NCBI RefSeq assembly: GCF_000430885.1 | Contig: NZ_KE387266.1 | Location: 6,797 to 70,796, forward strand | From: Desulfotruncus alcoholivorax DSM 16058 | GTDB lineage: Bacteria > Bacillota > Desulfotomaculia > Desulfotomaculales > Desulfallaceae | DNA length: 64,000 nt | Direction: 5' to 3' | Shown here: positions 50,958 to 58,994 of the stretch, piece by piece | Layout of the letters: every line of letters starts with the position of its first letter | Numbering within the stretch: position 1 is the stretch's first letter | Notes under the pieces: model-generated | Told to the model about the DNA's origin: nothing | Seen by the model: only the letters and a program-made list of their open reading frames with translations | The model's database searches: none | Program-made: the position numbers and the translations under genes

Positions 50958-52598
50958 ATGTTTTTCCGTAAAATTACCAGTAAAAGTAACGGAAAAGAGT
51001 ACACTTACCTGAAGTTGATTGAAAATTACAGAGAAGGTGATAAAGTTAAACAAAGGGTTATCGCTAACCTTGGAAGTCTGGACAGATTAACGCCGGATAA
51101 GGTTAACGGCCTGATAGCCGGTTTGTCAAAAATCTGTGGAGTAGATCAAAAATCTGACAAGATTGAGACAAAGAAGATTTTGCGCTACGGTGAAGTTCTG
51201 GCAATACATAAAATATGGGAATTGCTAGGTGTGGAACAAGTTTTTAATAAAATCATTCCAACCCCGGATAATGAGGTTGATGTACCTTTATTGGCAGAGC
51301 TAATGGTAATTAACCAGATAATCAGACCTCAACATAAACAGGCAATAAGTGATTGGTACCACTGCCTTTATTTGCCGGATCTGGAGGGTCGGAGTTTATC
51401 TCCTCACCACTTTTACCAGGCATTGGACCTAATGGCGGAATTTAAAGAAGAACTTGAAAGCGGCATCTTTAAAAACATTAATAACATGTTTCAAATAAAT
51501 ACGGACCTGGCGTTCTGTCGATTAACCACAGCTGTATTCGAACCGCCACTGCAAGAGGACCTTAATTTGGTATCCTATGGTAAATATATTTTAGGGGAAC
51601 CCGAAGAATTTGAGAAAATTGATTTGGGATTGCTGGTCAGCAGGGACAGCATGCCTCTGGGGCATAGAATTATCAGGGAGAATACAGAGGAAGTGGAATA
51701 CAAAGCGGTACTGGAATACTTGAGGCGTAATTTTGGAATTGATAGATGCATTTTTGTCGGCGACCGCAGTATCCTTGGCAACCCGGCCTTGGAGATTTTA
51801 GTAGCTCATGGCTACGAATATATTATCGGACGCAAACACATGGTTGATCAAGATCATGATTTGTTTATAGGAGAAATGAAATCAGGTTTAAATGGTTTTA
51901 GTGAAATTAACGAAGATCTTTGGTTCAAGGAAATAAGAAATGGTGACATAAGATATTTATTATGCTGTAATCCCAGAGCTTCGGAACAAATGAAAAGCAT
52001 GATTTATGAAAGACTCAATATGATAGATAATCAATTTACCGAGCTTAAGCGGGGGTTAAAAGAAAAACGTGGAGTAAAAATAAATAACCATCGCGTCTTT
52101 AAGGATAGTTTTTGCCGTAAATACATTGAGTGGCAATACGATGATTCCACCATGGAATTCTCATATCGATTTAAGCAAGACCAAATTTTGCGGGACATCG
52201 CGCTTGCTGGATCGTTTATACTGGAAACCAATAATAACTTCCTCAGGGGGCAAGAAATTGTAAAAGCATATTCAGGGCTTGCTCATATGAGTGAATCGCT
52301 TAAAGAAATTAAAAACTTTGAGCCAAGGCAAAATTACCTTTATGCCGAACTTAACTTATCAGCCAATATTTTCGTGTGTGTGCTTGCAGTGGCACTTGAA
52401 AAAACACTGGAGCGGATAATGCGTCAAGCCGGCCTGAATTTGGATAGTCGCAAGGCGTTGCTTTTATTGGAAGAGATTAAAGTTGCAATTAATCAATTGG
52501 ATGGCGAAGAATTTAAATCTACAACCAGCATTACTGAGTCTCAAGAAAAAATTCTTAGCGCCATTGGGATAGTCAGAGACCATCGTAATATTATTTGA
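50958..52598 (+). CDS. IS1634-like transposase-related protein, possibly not a transposase any more
   Basis: 546 aa from ATG at 50958, with GGTGGTGAGG about five bases upstream. The N-terminus (RKITSKSNGKEYTYLKLIENYREGDKVKQRVIANLGSLDRL) and overall length match IS1634/IS4-type transposases. The second Asp (VGDRSILGNPALEIL) and Glu (AGSFILETNNN) regions are recognisable. Where the first catalytic Asp is expected (family pattern YDVTTLYFE) the sequence reads CRLTTAVFE, so the Asp is replaced. The gene is intact, has its own promoter with the shared dyad, and no terminal inverted repeats are evident. Confidence 0.75.
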   Translation: MFFRKITSKSNGKEYTYLKLIENYREGDKVKQRVIANLGSLDRLTPDKVNGLIAGLSKICGVDQKSDKIETKKILRYGEVLAIHKIWELLGVEQVFNKIIPTPDNEVDVPLLAELMVINQIIRPQHKQAISDWYHCLYLPDLEGRSLSPHHFYQALDLMAEFKEELESGIFKNINNMFQINTDLAFCRLTTAVFEPPLQEDLNLVSYGKYILGEPEEFEKIDLGLLVSRDSMPLGHRIIRENTEEVEYKAVLEYLRRNFGIDRCIFVGDRSILGNPALEILVAHGYEYIIGRKHMVDQDHDLFIGEMKSGLNGFSEINEDLWFKEIRNGDIRYLLCCNPRASEQMKSMIYERLNMIDNQFTELKRGLKEKRGVKINNHRVFKDSFCRKYIEWQYDDSTMEFSYRFKQDQILRDIALAGSFILETNNNFLRGQEIVKAYSGLAHMSESLKEIKNFEPRQNYLYAELNLSANIFVCVLAVALEKTLERIMRQAGLNLDSRKALLLLEEIKVAINQLDGEEFKSTTSITESQEKILSAIGIVRDHRNII

Positions 52599-52958
52599 CG
52601 GTTCCGGTTTTTACTCTTATAAAAAGTGGCAACAAAAAGTAACAATATTTTTTTCGGACACATTGTGTAATAATGCACAATATATTTTGCCCTACAATTA
52701 CATTGGCGGACGTAATTGTAAAAGCAAGCTGTATGTTGGTCTATTCATAAAAATAATAACATAAAACGGTTTATTTTATCAACTGTTTTTGTTAAAAAGT
52801 TGTCACTACCCCGAAAACCGGTTGCAAACTGTCAAATGCATATTATTTCACAATAAAAGAGGTGGTGGAAAAATAGCAAATTGGTGTACAAAAAAATAAA
52901 CTATGCTTGTTTAAAGGCGTTAATGGAATTTTTCTAAAATTAAGGAGGGAAGACAATA
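52599..52958. other. Regulatory region before the TauE/SafE gene
   Basis: No gene. It holds a TGTG-N8-CACA dyad (52664-52679), a perfect hairpin ACAATTAC/GTAATTGT (52694-52719) and a long AT-rich leader ending in GGAGGG. Confidence 0.55.
52664..52679. promoter_or_regulatory. CRP/FNR-like dyad before the TauE/SafE gene
   Basis: TGTGTAATAATGCACA, a perfect TGTG-N8-CACA, extended to TTGTG...CACAA. Confidence 0.58.
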
Positions 52959-54275
52959 ATGGGTATTATGAAAAAAATGGCCACAGGGGGCCTGGCCACA
53001 GGAAAAATTCTAACAGATTTATCCAGGGCGCAAGCCAACTGGGAGCTTGAAATGAGCCGCGTAATTCTCGGCAGGAGATGGAAATGGTTATTGGTTGCAA
53101 TGCTGCCTGTTTTGCTCGGCGTAGGCCTGGAAGTGGCCTCGGCTGCCGACCTGCCGGGGTATCTCGGTGGAAGCAAAGGGTATATGCCAAGTTTCGTAAC
53201 CCTAAATATGTTTATCGGCTCCATATTTGTAGGCCTTATGGCGGGTTTGATCACCGGGGTTATCGGAGCCGGCGGCGGGTACGTGCTTACGCCCGCGCTG
53301 ATGAGTATCGGTGTTAAAGGTATCATGGCGGTTGGTACCGACCAGTTTCACCTCTTCGCCAAAGCTATCATGGGTACGGTTATTCACAAGAAGATGGGCA
53401 ATGTAAACTTCTGGATCGCAGTTTGGTTTGTGGTTGGCTCAGTAGCAGGCGCCACCACCGGCGGTATGATTAACCGGGCCATTTACCAGAAGAGTCCCGC
53501 CCTGAGTGACGCCTTCATTAGTTTGATCTATGCAATTATACTTGGCATCCTTGGCGCATACGCTCTGTATGACTGGATCAGTTCCAGCAGGAAAAACAAA
53601 ACTGCCGGTGGTAACGTAACTGAAGCTACGACAAAGTTTGCCAAGTGGCTGCAGGCACTGCCCCTGAAGCCCAGGGTTAAATTCGATGAGGATATCGTTC
53701 CCGGTGGGCGCAGCTTGTCGGTTTACCCGCTGATTATCGTAGGATTCATCGTCGGTAATGTGGCTGCCATGATGGGTGTCGGCGGCGGCTTTCTGACCTT
53801 CCCGATCTTCGTGTACGGGCTTGGCGTATCGACCTTTACCACAGTAGGAACAGATATTTTGCAAATTATCTTCACCACAGCTTATTCTTCAATCGCCCAG
53901 TATGCAGTTTACGGTTATGTGTTCTACAGCGTGGCCATGGGAATGCTGCTCGGTTCACTGGTGGGGGTTCAGATGGGCGCACTGGCAACCAAAGTTCTGA
54001 AGGGCTCCACTATCCGCGCCATTTACGCCCTGACAATTATAGCAGGTTTCACCAACAGGATTTGTGCTCTACCGCCCAAACTGAACGATGCCGGTTACCT
54101 GTCAATGAGTAAGCAAGGCATGGCTGTTTTGACAAATGTCGGTAATATAGTGTTCTTTGTTCTGGCAGCATTGTTCTCCGTCTGGATTATGGTCTCGTTC
54201 TTCAGGGGTGTTGGCAAATTCAGGGAGCAGGCCAGGGCTGAGGCAGAGGCAAAACTGTCCACTGCCACCAACTAA
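52959..54275 (+). CDS. TauE/SafE-family sulfite/organosulfonate exporter
   Basis: 438 aa from ATG at 52959, with GGAGGGA about nine bases upstream. A ~45-residue cytoplasmic N-terminus is followed by 8-9 helices with the two TauE repeats, VGLMAGLITGVIGAGGGYVLTPALMSIGV (~90) and VGNVAAMMGVGGGFLTFPIFVYGLGV (~265). Both carry the typical GxGGG. Such proteins export sulfite or sulfoacetate. Next to the sulfate locus a role in sulfite or thiosulfate traffic is plausible. Followed 19 bases later by a membrane partner gene. Confidence 0.9.
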   Translation: MGIMKKMATGGLATGKILTDLSRAQANWELEMSRVILGRRWKWLLVAMLPVLLGVGLEVASAADLPGYLGGSKGYMPSFVTLNMFIGSIFVGLMAGLITGVIGAGGGYVLTPALMSIGVKGIMAVGTDQFHLFAKAIMGTVIHKKMGNVNFWIAVWFVVGSVAGATTGGMINRAIYQKSPALSDAFISLIYAIILGILGAYALYDWISSSRKNKTAGGNVTEATTKFAKWLQALPLKPRVKFDEDIVPGGRSLSVYPLIIVGFIVGNVAAMMGVGGGFLTFPIFVYGLGVSTFTTVGTDILQIIFTTAYSSIAQYAVYGYVFYSVAMGMLLGSLVGVQMGALATKVLKGSTIRAIYALTIIAGFTNRICALPPKLNDAGYLSMSKQGMAVLTNVGNIVFFVLAALFSVWIMVSFFRGVGKFREQARAEAEAKLSTATN

Positions 54276-54294
54276 AATAAGGGGGTGTTGAGTA

Positions 54295-55002
54295 ATGATA
54301 ATAAATAAGAAACAATTTATCACCGGCATTGTGTTGCTGCTCATCTTTACCGCGGTGTTTATAACTATGATGAGCCCGGTAATGAACGGCAAAACGGTAA
54401 TCCAGGCAGCCGATGACTTGTTCAACCAGCTTACTAAGGGCTCGACCTACAGTATTCCCAAGGTTACTGATAAAGCGGCCAAATTTGAAGGCACCAGCTT
54501 CCAGGTTTCAGTAAAAGCTGAAAGCCCGGAAGACGTAGAAAAGTACACCAAGGTTTTTTCAGCCGCTGGCGCGCAGGTTACTCCCGCTGGCGGCAAGGTT
54601 AAAATCGCTGGCGATTTGGGCAAAGTATCCGTAGCAGCATTAAACGATGCGGATATAGAATTCAATAACAACGGTGCCCAACTAAAAAGTAAGTACGGAA
54701 TGGAATCCAGGGAAGTTATCTATTACTGGTATAACGGTTTTAAAGCAATTAGCGCCCAGTATAAACTGGATAATAAAGTAAAGGAATTGGATATAGTAAA
54801 CAGCGTAATGACAAAAGGACTTGAGCCGGCTTATAATTTCGAAGGAATTCAAGCCGTCAAGGTTAATGAAAGAAGCGGAATCACAACTTTCATGCTGGTG
54901 TTCTACGTACTCTACACAATTCTGTATGGCTTTGCGATAATGTATCTCTTTGAAGGATTGGGTATTGTTGCTTCGTCGCACGGTGAAAAAGCGGAGGCAT
55001 AA
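54295..55002 (+). CDS. Membrane protein partner of the TauE/SafE exporter, unknown
   Basis: 235 aa from ATG at 54295, preceded by GGGGGTG about eight bases upstream. One N-terminal helix (~8-28), an extracytoplasmic domain of ~160 residues and one C-terminal helix (FMLVFYVLYTILYGFAIMYLF, ~202). The outside part contains a segment SFQVSVKAESPEDVEKYTKVFSAAGAQVTPAGGKVKIAGDLGKVS resembling a small alpha/beta fold. No family named. Tight coupling suggests it works with the exporter. Confidence 0.75.
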   Translation: MIINKKQFITGIVLLLIFTAVFITMMSPVMNGKTVIQAADDLFNQLTKGSTYSIPKVTDKAAKFEGTSFQVSVKAESPEDVEKYTKVFSAAGAQVTPAGGKVKIAGDLGKVSVAALNDADIEFNNNGAQLKSKYGMESREVIYYWYNGFKAISAQYKLDNKVKELDIVNSVMTKGLEPAYNFEGIQAVKVNERSGITTFMLVFYVLYTILYGFAIMYLFEGLGIVASSHGEKAEA

Positions 55003-55005
55003 TGG

Positions 55006-55062
55006 AAAGGGGACATCCTCTCTATGATACCGGGCTTTAGGGTCGGAGGAATGTCCCCAATA
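55006..55062. repeat. GGGGACA...TGTCCCC palindromic repeat
   Basis: GGAAAGGGGACATCCTC and GAGGAATGTCCCCAAT form inverted arms around a ~25-base centre. Confidence 0.7.
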
Positions 55063-55070
55063 CAATGAAC

Positions 55071-55122
55071 TGTCATTGCGAGCGTAGCGAAGCAATCTCA
55101 ATATGGGATTGCTTCGCTTCTT
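55071..55122. repeat. CATTGCGAGCG...AAGCAATC dispersed palindrome
   Basis: TGTCATTGCGAGCGTAGCGA is followed by GAAGCAATC and the inverted GATTGCTTC. This string is a widespread REP/MITE-like repeat in many bacterial lineages. It touches the GGGGACA repeat. Confidence 0.7.
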
Positions 55123-55203
55123 CTTTTTTAAAATACGCAGGTGGAAATTACAAACATTTTTTGTTAATATATTGGCTAATACAATATACGAGGAGTGGTG
55201 GGG

Positions 55204-56364
55204 TTGTCTCAGGGATACAAGCGTTTTATTTTGCTGGCCGGCCTGGCTGCATTTGTTATGGGCATAATGTTCGCCGGGGGCTGCTTGCTGGTTAATGACT
55301 TTAAAGGAGACGAAAAAACGGTACCGCCCGGGTATTCCAGTAATACCCCCGACCAGGGGCTGCCAGGAGTTGGTGCCGGTACAATCGCAGATATAGTAAA
55401 AAATTCCGGCCCCGCAGTGGTTAAAATAAGCGTGGAAAAACAAGTTGGCGGGAACAATTATATTGACCCGCTCTGGAATGATCCTTTCTTTCGTAATTTT
55501 TTTGGAATACCTGAGAGGCAACAGCCCAGAACCGAATCCGGGCTCGGTTCCGGCTTTATTATTTCAAAGGACGGCTACATATTGACCAATGAGCACGTGA
55601 TAGACGGCGCAGATAAAATTATGGTTACTGTCCAGGGTGATCAAAAAGATTATCAAGCCAAGTTGATAGGTGCTGATTATGACCTGGACCTGGCAATTTT
55701 AAAAATAGATAAAAAAGGTGACATTCCATATTTAAAATTGGGCGATTCTGAAAAAATAGAAGTTGGAAACTGGGTAATTGCCATCGGAAACCCATTTGGC
55801 TTTGACCATACAGTAACGGTTGGTGTTATCAGCGCCAAAGGCCGGCCTGTACCCGTTGAAGGCAGGTATTACAAAAACTTGCTGCAAACAGATGCCGCAA
55901 TTAACCCGGGTAACAGCGGGGGGCCACTGTTAAATTTAAAAGGTGAAGTTATAGGGATTAATACTGCGGTTGCCCAGGCACAGGGAATAGGTTTTGCTAT
56001 CCCGACCAGCACGGTTAAGGATGTGCGAAATGAGCTGATGCAGAAAGGTAAGGTTATCAGACCCTGGCTGGGCATTCAAATGCAAAACCTAACTCCTGAT
56101 TTGACAGAATACCTTAATTTAAAAAACAGTGAAGGTGTGGTCGTGGTTGGCGTTGTGCCGGGAAGCCCGGCGCAAAAAGCAGGTTTGCGCCAAGGTGACG
56201 TAATTGTTGAGTTTCAAAAGCATAAGATTAAGAACGCTGATGAACTGGCTGAAAGCATTAAGAAAACGGAAGTTGGACAAAAATTATTGCTATTAATTTA
56301 CCGGGACGGCCAGCCCGTGTATATCACTGTTGTGGTAGGTGAAAAACCTGCGCAGATGCAGTAA
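55204..56364 (+). CDS. HtrA/DegP-type serine protease with PDZ domain
   Basis: 386 aa from TTG at 55204, with GAGGAG eight bases upstream. One N-terminal membrane helix (~8-30). Trypsin-like triad: His131 in LTNEHVIDG, Asp162 in YDLDLAIL and Ser238 in INPGNSGGP. One PDZ domain follows (~290-380, PWLGIQMQNLTPDLTEYL...VVVGVVPGSPAQKAGLRQGDVI). The catalytic part faces outside. It degrades misfolded envelope proteins. Monocistronic with a strong terminator. Confidence 0.94.
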   Translation: MSQGYKRFILLAGLAAFVMGIMFAGGCLLVNDFKGDEKTVPPGYSSNTPDQGLPGVGAGTIADIVKNSGPAVVKISVEKQVGGNNYIDPLWNDPFFRNFFGIPERQQPRTESGLGSGFIISKDGYILTNEHVIDGADKIMVTVQGDQKDYQAKLIGADYDLDLAILKIDKKGDIPYLKLGDSEKIEVGNWVIAIGNPFGFDHTVTVGVISAKGRPVPVEGRYYKNLLQTDAAINPGNSGGPLLNLKGEVIGINTAVAQAQGIGFAIPTSTVKDVRNELMQKGKVIRPWLGIQMQNLTPDLTEYLNLKNSEGVVVVGVVPGSPAQKAGLRQGDVIVEFQKHKIKNADELAESIKKTEVGQKLLLLIYRDGQPVYITVVVGEKPAQMQ

Positions 56365-56368
56365 ATAG

Positions 56369-56403
56369 AAACACCTCCGGTTGTCTCCGCCGGAGGTGTT
56401 TAA
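56369..56403. terminator. Bidirectional terminator
   Basis: AAACACCTCCGG (56369-56380) and CCGGAGGTGTTT (56390-56401), a 12-bp perfect stem between convergent genes. Confidence 0.85.
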
Positions 56404-56405
56404 TG

Positions 56406-57929
56406 TTATTGTTTACTGATCCAATTTAACAGTTCTTTGCGTAAAAGTTTTCCGGATGAAGTTTTGGGAATATTTTCAACAAACTTGTAATAGCGAGGTA
56501 TCTTGTAATTGGCCATCTTGCCCTCGCAAAACTTTTTAATTTGCTCATCATCCAGTTTTTTGCCTTCCCTGGGCATGATAAAAGCGAGCACTTCTTCGCC
56601 CATTACCGCATCTGGAACACCTACCACAGCCACTTCAAATATATCCGGGTGGTCATAAAGCACTTCTTCAACTTCCCGCGGGTTAATATTAATTCCTCCA
56701 CGGATAATCAATTCTTTTTTGCGGTCAACAATATATAAGTCTCCGTCCTCGTCAAAGTAAGCCAAATCACCGGTATGGAACCACCCGTTGCGCATTGCCC
56801 ACCTGGTTTCTTCTTCCCGGTTGTAATATCCTTTCATTACATTGGGTCCGCGAACAACTATTTCGCCAACCTGCCCCTGGGGTACCTCCCTGTCTTCGTA
56901 ATCAACAACTTTTACTTCTACACCGGGAATAGGTTTGCCAATTGAACCCGGTTTTTTTGAAGAGCCAATAAAATTGACGGTCACCACCGGTGATGTTTCG
57001 GTTAACCCGTAGCCTTCAGTTATCGGTAGTTTCATTTTTGATTCAAATTCCTCGTACAGGTCGGCAGGCATGGTGGCAGCACCGGTTAAAGCTATTCGTA
57101 ACGAACCGGTATCAAATTTATCTAAATCGCTGTAATTGATAATAAAATTGTACATGGTGGGGGGGCCAAAAAAGAATGAAATTTTTTCACTTTCAATTAT
57201 CTTTAATGTTTCAGCGGCACCCTGCCATCCTTCCTGAACAACTATAGTTGCCCCTGCAACGATGGAGCTATTCATTATACACGTCTGAGCAGCAGCATGG
57301 TAAACCGGTGCGGTTAACAGAGCACGGTCTGAAGGGGCCATGCGGCAAAGTTGAGAGAATGTTAGAGCGTTGCTGTAAAGATTATAATTGGTCAGCATCG
57401 CTCCTTTGGGTTTTCCTGCCGTTGCCGCGGTATATAAAATAACTGCAATATCTTCCCGGCTGTACTTGGTATCGGGAAAAGTACCGGCGCCAAGCTCAAA
57501 AATTTGCTCCAAGCTCAAAAAACCTTCATCTTCAGAATTTAATTCATTCACGATTATTTTTAGAGAAACGCCCATTTTTTCCTTTAAAGTGGCAAATTTC
57601 TCATTCAGTTTCAAAGTTGTAATTACCGCCGTTGGCTGACAGTCTCTAATTACAACGGCAAATTCATTAATTGTGTGCTGGGGGCTAACCGGTACCACAA
57701 TGCCTTTCATTCTAATAATAGCATAATAGGCAATTACAAATTCAGGGCAATTACTCATGGCTAATAGGACCCTGTCGCCGGATTTAATACCCGATTGTTG
57801 CAGCCCACCGGCCAGCTGATTAACCCGGGTTTCCAGTTGGGCGTACGTCATTCTCCGGTTTTTAAAAACAATAACCTCCTGACCGGGGGATACCCGTGCT
57901 ATTTCAGCAAGTCTCACAGGTAAGTTCAT
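56406..57929 (-). CDS. AMP-forming acyl-CoA ligase (fatty/aromatic acid type)
   Basis: 507 aa. ANL superfamily: the P-loop reads YTAATAGKPKGAML instead of the usual YTSGTTGKPKG, a conservative but unusual variant. ITEGYGLTETSPVV (~310), WFHTGDLAYFDEDGDLYIVDRKKELI (~385) and the A10 lysine motif KTSSGKLLRKEL at the C-terminus are intact. Activates a carboxylate, likely a medium or long fatty acid or aromatic acid. GGAGG lies upstream of the ATG at 57929. Monocistronic. Confidence 0.9.
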   Translation of the reverse strand: MNLPVRLAEIARVSPGQEVIVFKNRRMTYAQLETRVNQLAGGLQQSGIKSGDRVLLAMSNCPEFVIAYYAIIRMKGIVVPVSPQHTINEFAVVIRDCQPTAVITTLKLNEKFATLKEKMGVSLKIIVNELNSEDEGFLSLEQIFELGAGTFPDTKYSREDIAVILYTAATAGKPKGAMLTNYNLYSNALTFSQLCRMAPSDRALLTAPVYHAAAQTCIMNSSIVAGATIVVQEGWQGAAETLKIIESEKISFFFGPPTMYNFIINYSDLDKFDTGSLRIALTGAATMPADLYEEFESKMKLPITEGYGLTETSPVVTVNFIGSSKKPGSIGKPIPGVEVKVVDYEDREVPQGQVGEIVVRGPNVMKGYYNREEETRWAMRNGWFHTGDLAYFDEDGDLYIVDRKKELIIRGGININPREVEEVLYDHPDIFEVAVVGVPDAVMGEEVLAFIMPREGKKLDDEQIKKFCEGKMANYKIPRYYKFVENIPKTSSGKLLRKELLNWISKQ

Positions 57930-58408
57930 ATTGAAACCTCCTTGATGCGCCGGGGCTAATTTTATTCTAAAACATTTTGGGGTGAAAACAAAGTAATTAT
58001 TTAATATAATGTGCAGCTAAAGAACCTGTATTTAAGGAATTAATAATTTTAATTTAGTTCGATCTTTAAGCTCAGAAATCCTTCTTGATAATCCCCCGGT
58101 GTAACAAAAGGTTTGCTACACTTCCTATAAAATTATTTATTTTATAAAAAAAGTGACAAGAGTAATTGTTCACAAAGTTGGGTTTAGATAGTGATTTAAA
58201 GAACTTGCGTTAAACTATTGCTAAAATATGTGGTGACAATGTAAAATAAAATATAAAATAAAATACGAAGGTAGTTGTTTGCAGCTAGATTAAGTGTGTT
58301 AGCCGAGTTGTGAAAATTGCGACAATGCTATTGCGAGTTCAACAAATTCAGATTATTAAATTAATTTAAGAATTTATTATATCAGTAAGAAAATGGGGGG
58401 TGATTTAT
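57930..58408. other. Divergent intergenic region before the crystallin-like gene
   Basis: About 480 AT-rich bases without a gene. It contains an imperfect dyad TTGTGAAAATTGCGACAA (58308-58325) resembling the CRP/FNR-like sites, and the site GGGGGGTGA before the next start. Confidence 0.45.
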
Positions 58409-58849
58409 ATGTCAAGCGTCTCTCAAACCGTAGGTAAAAATATGGACTGGACGGCGCCCAATGTATTGAAAAGGCTAATTAAATCGTTTGAGGGGTTTTT
58501 CAGTATACAGGACGTAACCAAGAAGGCTCGCATTTGGCACGGTGCTTTTTCGTACTCCTTAATACCAAACACTTCTATAAAAAATTTCCATAATATGAAC
58601 CCTGTTACATCAATTGATGCAGGTCAGTGTTACATATGCGTGTTCGACCAGGATAATTACCAGGGAAACTACCAAATGCTTGGACCAGGGGAAAAAGTTC
58701 AGCTGAATAATTGTGCTTCGCTGGTTGTCAGTACTGAAAAATTCTCTATTGGGTCGGTGCGTAGCAATGCTGCACCTCCTAAAGGGTTCTGGGAAATGGA
58801 CGGCCCGATGTACATGGCGCACTTTTCTTCCGGTTACAGGTACGCATAA
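58409..58849 (+). CDS. Beta-gamma-crystallin-domain protein
   Basis: 146 aa from ATG at 58409, with GGGGGGTGA five bases upstream. An alpha-helical N-terminal part (~1-45) is followed by one beta-gamma-crystallin-type domain: CYICVFDQDNYQGNYQMLGPGEKVQLN and then VSTEKFSIGSVRSN. It shows the characteristic (Y/F)xxxxxxG turn and the Ser in a D/N-xx-S-like calcium site (EKFSIGS). No signal peptide is obvious. Crystallin-like proteins in bacteria are often calcium-binding and stress-linked. Followed by a terminator. Confidence 0.75.
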   Translation: MSSVSQTVGKNMDWTAPNVLKRLIKSFEGFFSIQDVTKKARIWHGAFSYSLIPNTSIKNFHNMNPVTSIDAGQCYICVFDQDNYQGNYQMLGPGEKVQLNNCASLVVSTEKFSIGSVRSNAAPPKGFWEMDGPMYMAHFSSGYRYA

Positions 58850-58865
58850 GAAAGTTAAGTTTGCG

Positions 58866-58895
58866 ACCAGGGACTTACCCTGGTTTTTTATTTTT
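58866..58895 (+). terminator. Intrinsic terminator of the crystallin-like gene
   Basis: ACCAGGG (58866-58872) and CCCTGGT (58878-58884), then a T-run. Confidence 0.85.
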
Positions 58896-58994
58896 ATCTT
58901 TTGGTTATTGGTTTTTCGGCATGGATAATACTGATTGAGGTTATGTTTTGTGGTAAAATCTGAACCATAATCATGTTTTAATGGAGGGGGTTAA

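Noticed and set aside
52663-52683. Right terminal repeat of an IS around the transposase-like gene
   Set aside because: The palindromes at 50764 and 52664 flank the gene, but the same dyad occurs at five other places without any transposase, so it is better read as a regulatory site.
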